Below, one piece after another: positions 5,812 through 7,708 of a DNA stretch of 7,708 bases. Every line of letters starts with the position of its first letter. Position 1 is the stretch's first letter. Made by a program: the position numbers and the translations under genes. This DNA comes from CAYTOJ01 sp964439415 (GTDB taxonomy: Bacteria; Pseudomonadota; Alphaproteobacteria; Rickettsiales; CAZAGG01). The notes under the pieces are model-generated. The model ran no database searches, was not told the origin of the DNA, and saw only the letters and a list, made by a program, of their open reading frames with translations. The DNA is taken from contig CAYTOJ010000094.1 in assembly GCA_964439415.1 (NCBI GenBank), positions 1-7,708 of the forward strand. The letters run 5' to 3'.

Positions 5812-6618
5812 TCACTTAGCCCCCTCAAGCATAAATTCCTTGGAGATTACATCCCTACCCTTGATGATAGTCATGCTGAACGGCCTGACCGATTCCTGAT
5901 TGTGCGACTCCGTGACTACGCCAGATTCAGCCACTTCAGCCTTGCCCTGCGCCTTTGCGCTGCTCACCAGTGCTAATGATATTTTCCCAAGTTCGGATGC
6001 TATTGCTATAGCCTCAACATCCTCCGGTTTTGCTTCAAGCGTTGCGTATTTTGGCAGTTCCAGTTGAGAATCCGACACAGCGTATTTCTGATCCATCGCC
6101 AGTACCCGGGCTGATTTCACTATAGTCCGGCTGAAGCTTCCCTCCTGCGGCGTGCCAGCCCGGCTGAGGATTACATCCACCTTGTCACCAGGAAAAATAA
6201 AACCAGCGATACCACTAACGGGAGTCACCGCAACCGTGATAGCCCGCATTCCTTGCTTAAGAACCGCCGCCATAAAACCGCCGCTATCTGGCTTTACCAG
6301 ATGCTCCGGGTTTACCGGCTCACCTGAATATATACGCATACGCGCCACCGCGCCGGAGAAATGCTGCATCGGCGTGGAGCCTTCCAGCACATAACCCGGC
6401 TGGATTAAGTCCTTTTTGATCGGCACAAAAGCCAGGTGTGTATCAGGATTCACATAAGCGCCCGGCAGAATATCCACCTTGGCTACAAGCACATTTACCG
6501 ACTCCGGTTCAACCTTTTTGACAACTTCCTTGTCCGCGCTTTTCGAGGTAACCACCAGGGCGATAATTCCCAGTATCACAGTACCCAGCGCTATCAGCAC
6601 AATATTCCGCATAACCAT
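5812..6618 (-). CDS. cpaB: Flp/Tad pilus assembly protein CpaB (RcpC)
   Basis: CpaB/RcpC is an inner-membrane-anchored periplasmic protein of the Tad pilus machine and acts near the secretin. The 268-aa product has the family's usual length. Residues about 5-24 form one transmembrane or signal-anchor segment. An SAF-type domain follows (about 41-110; VNVLVAKVDILPGAYV, later SGEPVNPEHL), then the RcpC/CpaB domain (about 120-225) with MRAITVAVTPVSGIAGFIFP and GDKVDVIL. The C-terminus has a further beta-rich stretch ending FSMTIIKGRDVISKEF. Two ATGs, at 6618 and 6612, are possible; neither has a strong ribosome site. It heads the pilus cluster, and cpaC follows across a GC-rich repeat. A 108-base gap separates it from the upstream secreted-protein gene, so it may have its own promoter. 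Confidence 0.94.
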   Translation of the reverse strand: MVMRNIVLIALGTVILGIIALVVTSKSADKEVVKKVEPESVNVLVAKVDILPGAYVNPDTHLAFVPIKKDLIQPGYVLEGSTPMQHFSGAVARMRIYSGEPVNPEHLVKPDSGGFMAAVLKQGMRAITVAVTPVSGIAGFIFPGDKVDVILSRAGTPQEGSFSRTIVKSARVLAMDQKYAVSDSQLELPKYATLEAKPEDVEAIAIASELGKISLALVSSAKAQGKAEVAESGVVTESHNQESVRPFSMTIIKGRDVISKEFMLEGAK

Positions 6619-6675
6619 ACCATTTTTGGCAGCTTAATGATGGCTAATGACAGATTAGTATTAAACAAAGGTAAA

Positions 6676-6698
6676 GATGCATGAAATGCGTATGCATC
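6676..6698. promoter_or_regulatory. Inverted repeat upstream of cpaB
   Basis: GATGCAT (6676-6682) and ATGCATC (6692-6698) are perfect inverted repeats nine bases apart, each containing the self-complementary ATGCAT. They lie in the 108-base gap before cpaB, about 60 bases from its start. They could be a regulator site or a weak terminator for the upstream gene. No T tract follows on the minus strand, and I see no strong sigma-70 promoter in the gap. Confidence 0.35.
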
Positions 6699-6726
6699 CG
6701 CTATGGAGTGGTTAAGAAACCATCAC

Positions 6727-7212
6727 TTATTCGTTAGCGTTTACCGCAAGCCTGGAGCAGGATTTAACGCCGCTATCGAATTTTTTATCGTTCACTACCT
6801 TAACAATAGACGCATTATCCTGAGCTTTAAGCAGCTTGCTGAAGGTGCGGCTGGCTTCCAGGCAGTATAATGTCAGCGGCATTTTCAGGCTTTTGCGGGA
6901 AGCGCCATTGGCTATTCTGGTAATGAACTGGTTGAATCTGCTTTCCTGCTCCTGCCCATACACCCGGTTAAAGTAGGAACGCATCATTTCAGTCTGTTTC
7001 GTTATAAATGCAGGATTATTCCCGATAAAACGGTTATAATAATCCTTCTGCCCACAGGTCAGCGCCGCTACCATAAGATCTGAGTGCATTACACGAAAAT
7101 CCAGAGCATCCTTTTCCACCTTGTAGCCGCAAGTAACAACCGCAGCCTGGGCAGAAAGCGGCAATATCGCCGTTACCAGAAGAATTAGCGCAAACAGGCG
7201 TATAGTATGCAT
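6727..7212 (-). CDS. Unrecognised secreted protein with four cysteines
   Basis: I do not recognise this 161-aa protein. It begins with a good Sec signal peptide: MHTIR, a hydrophobic core to about residue 20, and likely cleavage after AQA at 23. The mature part of about 138 residues is soluble-looking and basic, with a TEMMRSYFNRVYGQEQESRF helix-like segment. Its cysteines are at 28, 53, 117 and 152, enough for two disulfides, which suggests a folded periplasmic protein. No lipobox and no second membrane segment is visible. Codon use looks like that of its neighbours, so it is probably a real gene. No ribosome site precedes the ATG, and a -10-like box lies only about 15 bases upstream, so the mRNA may be leaderless. 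It is just upstream of cpaB on the same strand, which hints at a link with the pilus but does not prove one. Confidence 0.8.
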   Translation of the reverse strand: MHTIRLFALILLVTAILPLSAQAAVVTCGYKVEKDALDFRVMHSDLMVAALTCGQKDYYNRFIGNNPAFITKQTEMMRSYFNRVYGQEQESRFNQFITRIANGASRKSLKMPLTLYCLEASRTFSKLLKAQDNASIVKVVNDKKFDSGVKSCSRLAVNANE

Positions 7213-7242
7213 TATCAGATTGCTATTTTATACTCTGATAAT
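7211..7242 (-). promoter_or_regulatory. Putative promoter with an inverted repeat around the -10 box
   Basis: On the minus strand TATAAAAT (7232-7225) is a near-consensus -10. ATTATCAGA (7242-7234) and TCTGATAAT (7219-7211) are perfect 9-bp inverted repeats on either side of it, with a 14-base spacer. Initiation would fall near 7220, a few bases from the ATG at 7212, and the second arm overlaps that start codon. This fits an operator at a near-leaderless promoter. No convincing -35 is visible. Confidence 0.5.
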
Positions 7243-7324
7243 ACCTATAACACTTAAAATTTACACTTATTAAAAAACATTATTTAATTTTGAGTGACGC
7301 ACCCACATAACATATTGATTTTTC

Positions 7325-7708
7325 TTAGAAGAACTCAAAATTATTCTGTGTTAACTGGCCGATAGTTGTGCCACCCAGCAGAACCGATGAACTACCTGAG
7401 AAGGAGATTAACACACCGCTGGCACTTTGAGTCATCACCGCCTGAATCTGTCCGTAAGTGGCAATGCCGCTGCCATCAATACCTGATCTTACTTCTATAA
7501 TATCAAACGCGGGATTAAAATCGTATATTATATCAGCGCCTGCGGCGTTATCCATGGTCATCTGATCAATACCATCGCCGCTTATTATGCCATCGTTCCC
7601 GCTTGATCCATCAATTATATCGCTGCCGACACCGCCGTAGATAAGGTCGTTACCGGAATCAGCATAAATAAAATCATCCCCGCCGTTGCCGAAAATAATA
7701 TCATCGCC
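7325..7708 (-). CDS. RTX-type calcium-binding repeat protein, C-terminal part
   Basis: The minus frame is open from the right edge of the window to a TAA at 7327-7325, giving 127 residues. The first 50 or so are glycine/aspartate-rich nonapeptide repeats of the RTX type (GDDIIFGNGGDDFIYADS, then SGNDLIYGG, VGSDIIDGS and SGNDGIISG), which bind calcium in a beta-roll. A globular tail follows and ends in LTQNNFEFF, typical of the C-terminal ends of proteins exported by type I secretion. The N-terminal part, which would show whether this is a protease, adhesin, lipase or toxin, lies outside the window. An internal ATG at 7561 is not the real start because the repeats continue upstream in frame. 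No type I secretion genes are present here. Confidence 0.9.
   Translation of the reverse strand, partial: GDDIIFGNGGDDFIYADSGNDLIYGGVGSDIIDGSSGNDGIISGDGIDQMTMDNAAGADIIYDFNPAFDIIEVRSGIDGSGIATYGQIQAVMTQSASGVLISFSGSSSVLLGGTTIGQLTQNNFEFF

Noticed and set aside
5662..5815. N-terminal extension of CpaC from a GTG overlapping the cpaB stop
   Set aside because: The added residues are translated palindromic repeat (PLPFTGGARGG) and lie ahead of a normal signal peptide, so they are unlikely to be native.
1..7708. CRISPR array, defence system or prophage structural genes
   Set aside because: No regularly spaced direct repeats, cas-like, restriction, toxin-antitoxin or phage proteins can be read on either strand.

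Overview
The window looks like chromosomal DNA from an alphaproteobacterium of moderate GC content, possibly host-associated or predatory. The grounds are a cpaBCDE-type Flp/Tad pilus cluster in Caulobacter-like order, a tRNA-Asn close to alphaproteobacterial ones, and several palindromic intergenic repeats of the kind seen in Rickettsiales and relatives. The exact lineage cannot be fixed from sequence alone. All protein genes lie on the minus strand; the tRNA is on the plus strand.

Layout from right to left, the direction of transcription: (1) 7708-7325, the C-terminal end of an RTX-type (calcium-binding repeat) secreted protein that runs off the window. (2) 7212-6727, an unrecognised secreted 161-aa protein with four mature cysteines, apparently leaderless, with an inverted repeat around its -10 box. 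(3) 6618-2387, cpaB, cpaC, cpaD and cpaE, encoding the periplasmic, outer-membrane and localisation parts of a Flp/Tad pilus machine. The prepilin, prepilin peptidase, secretion ATPase (cpaF) and platform proteins (tadB/tadC) are absent here. A GC-rich palindromic element sits between cpaB and cpaC, and the natural start of cpaC appears to be out of frame by one nucleotide. (4) 2346-2206, a composite palindromic repeat (copy B). (5) 2181-583, aceB, malate synthase A of the glyoxylate cycle. (6) 588-526, an inverted repeat overlapping the aceB stop. (7) 488-320, a second, inverted copy (copy A) of the composite repeat. (8) 331-131, the C-terminal relic of a large serine recombinase. (9) 98-172, tRNA-Asn(GTT), convergent with the relic.

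The pilus proteins form one functional unit: CpaC is the secretin, CpaD its lipoprotein partner, CpaB the periplasmic collar or assembly protein, and CpaE a MinD/ParA-like localisation factor. aceB is metabolically unrelated. It is bracketed by inverted copies of the same repeat beside a recombinase relic and a tRNA, which suggests that the left third of the window is a decayed integration or rearrangement hotspot. The most noteworthy items are this repeat-bracketed aceB, the composite repeat itself, and the cpaC start anomaly. I see no evidence of a new defence or CRISPR system.
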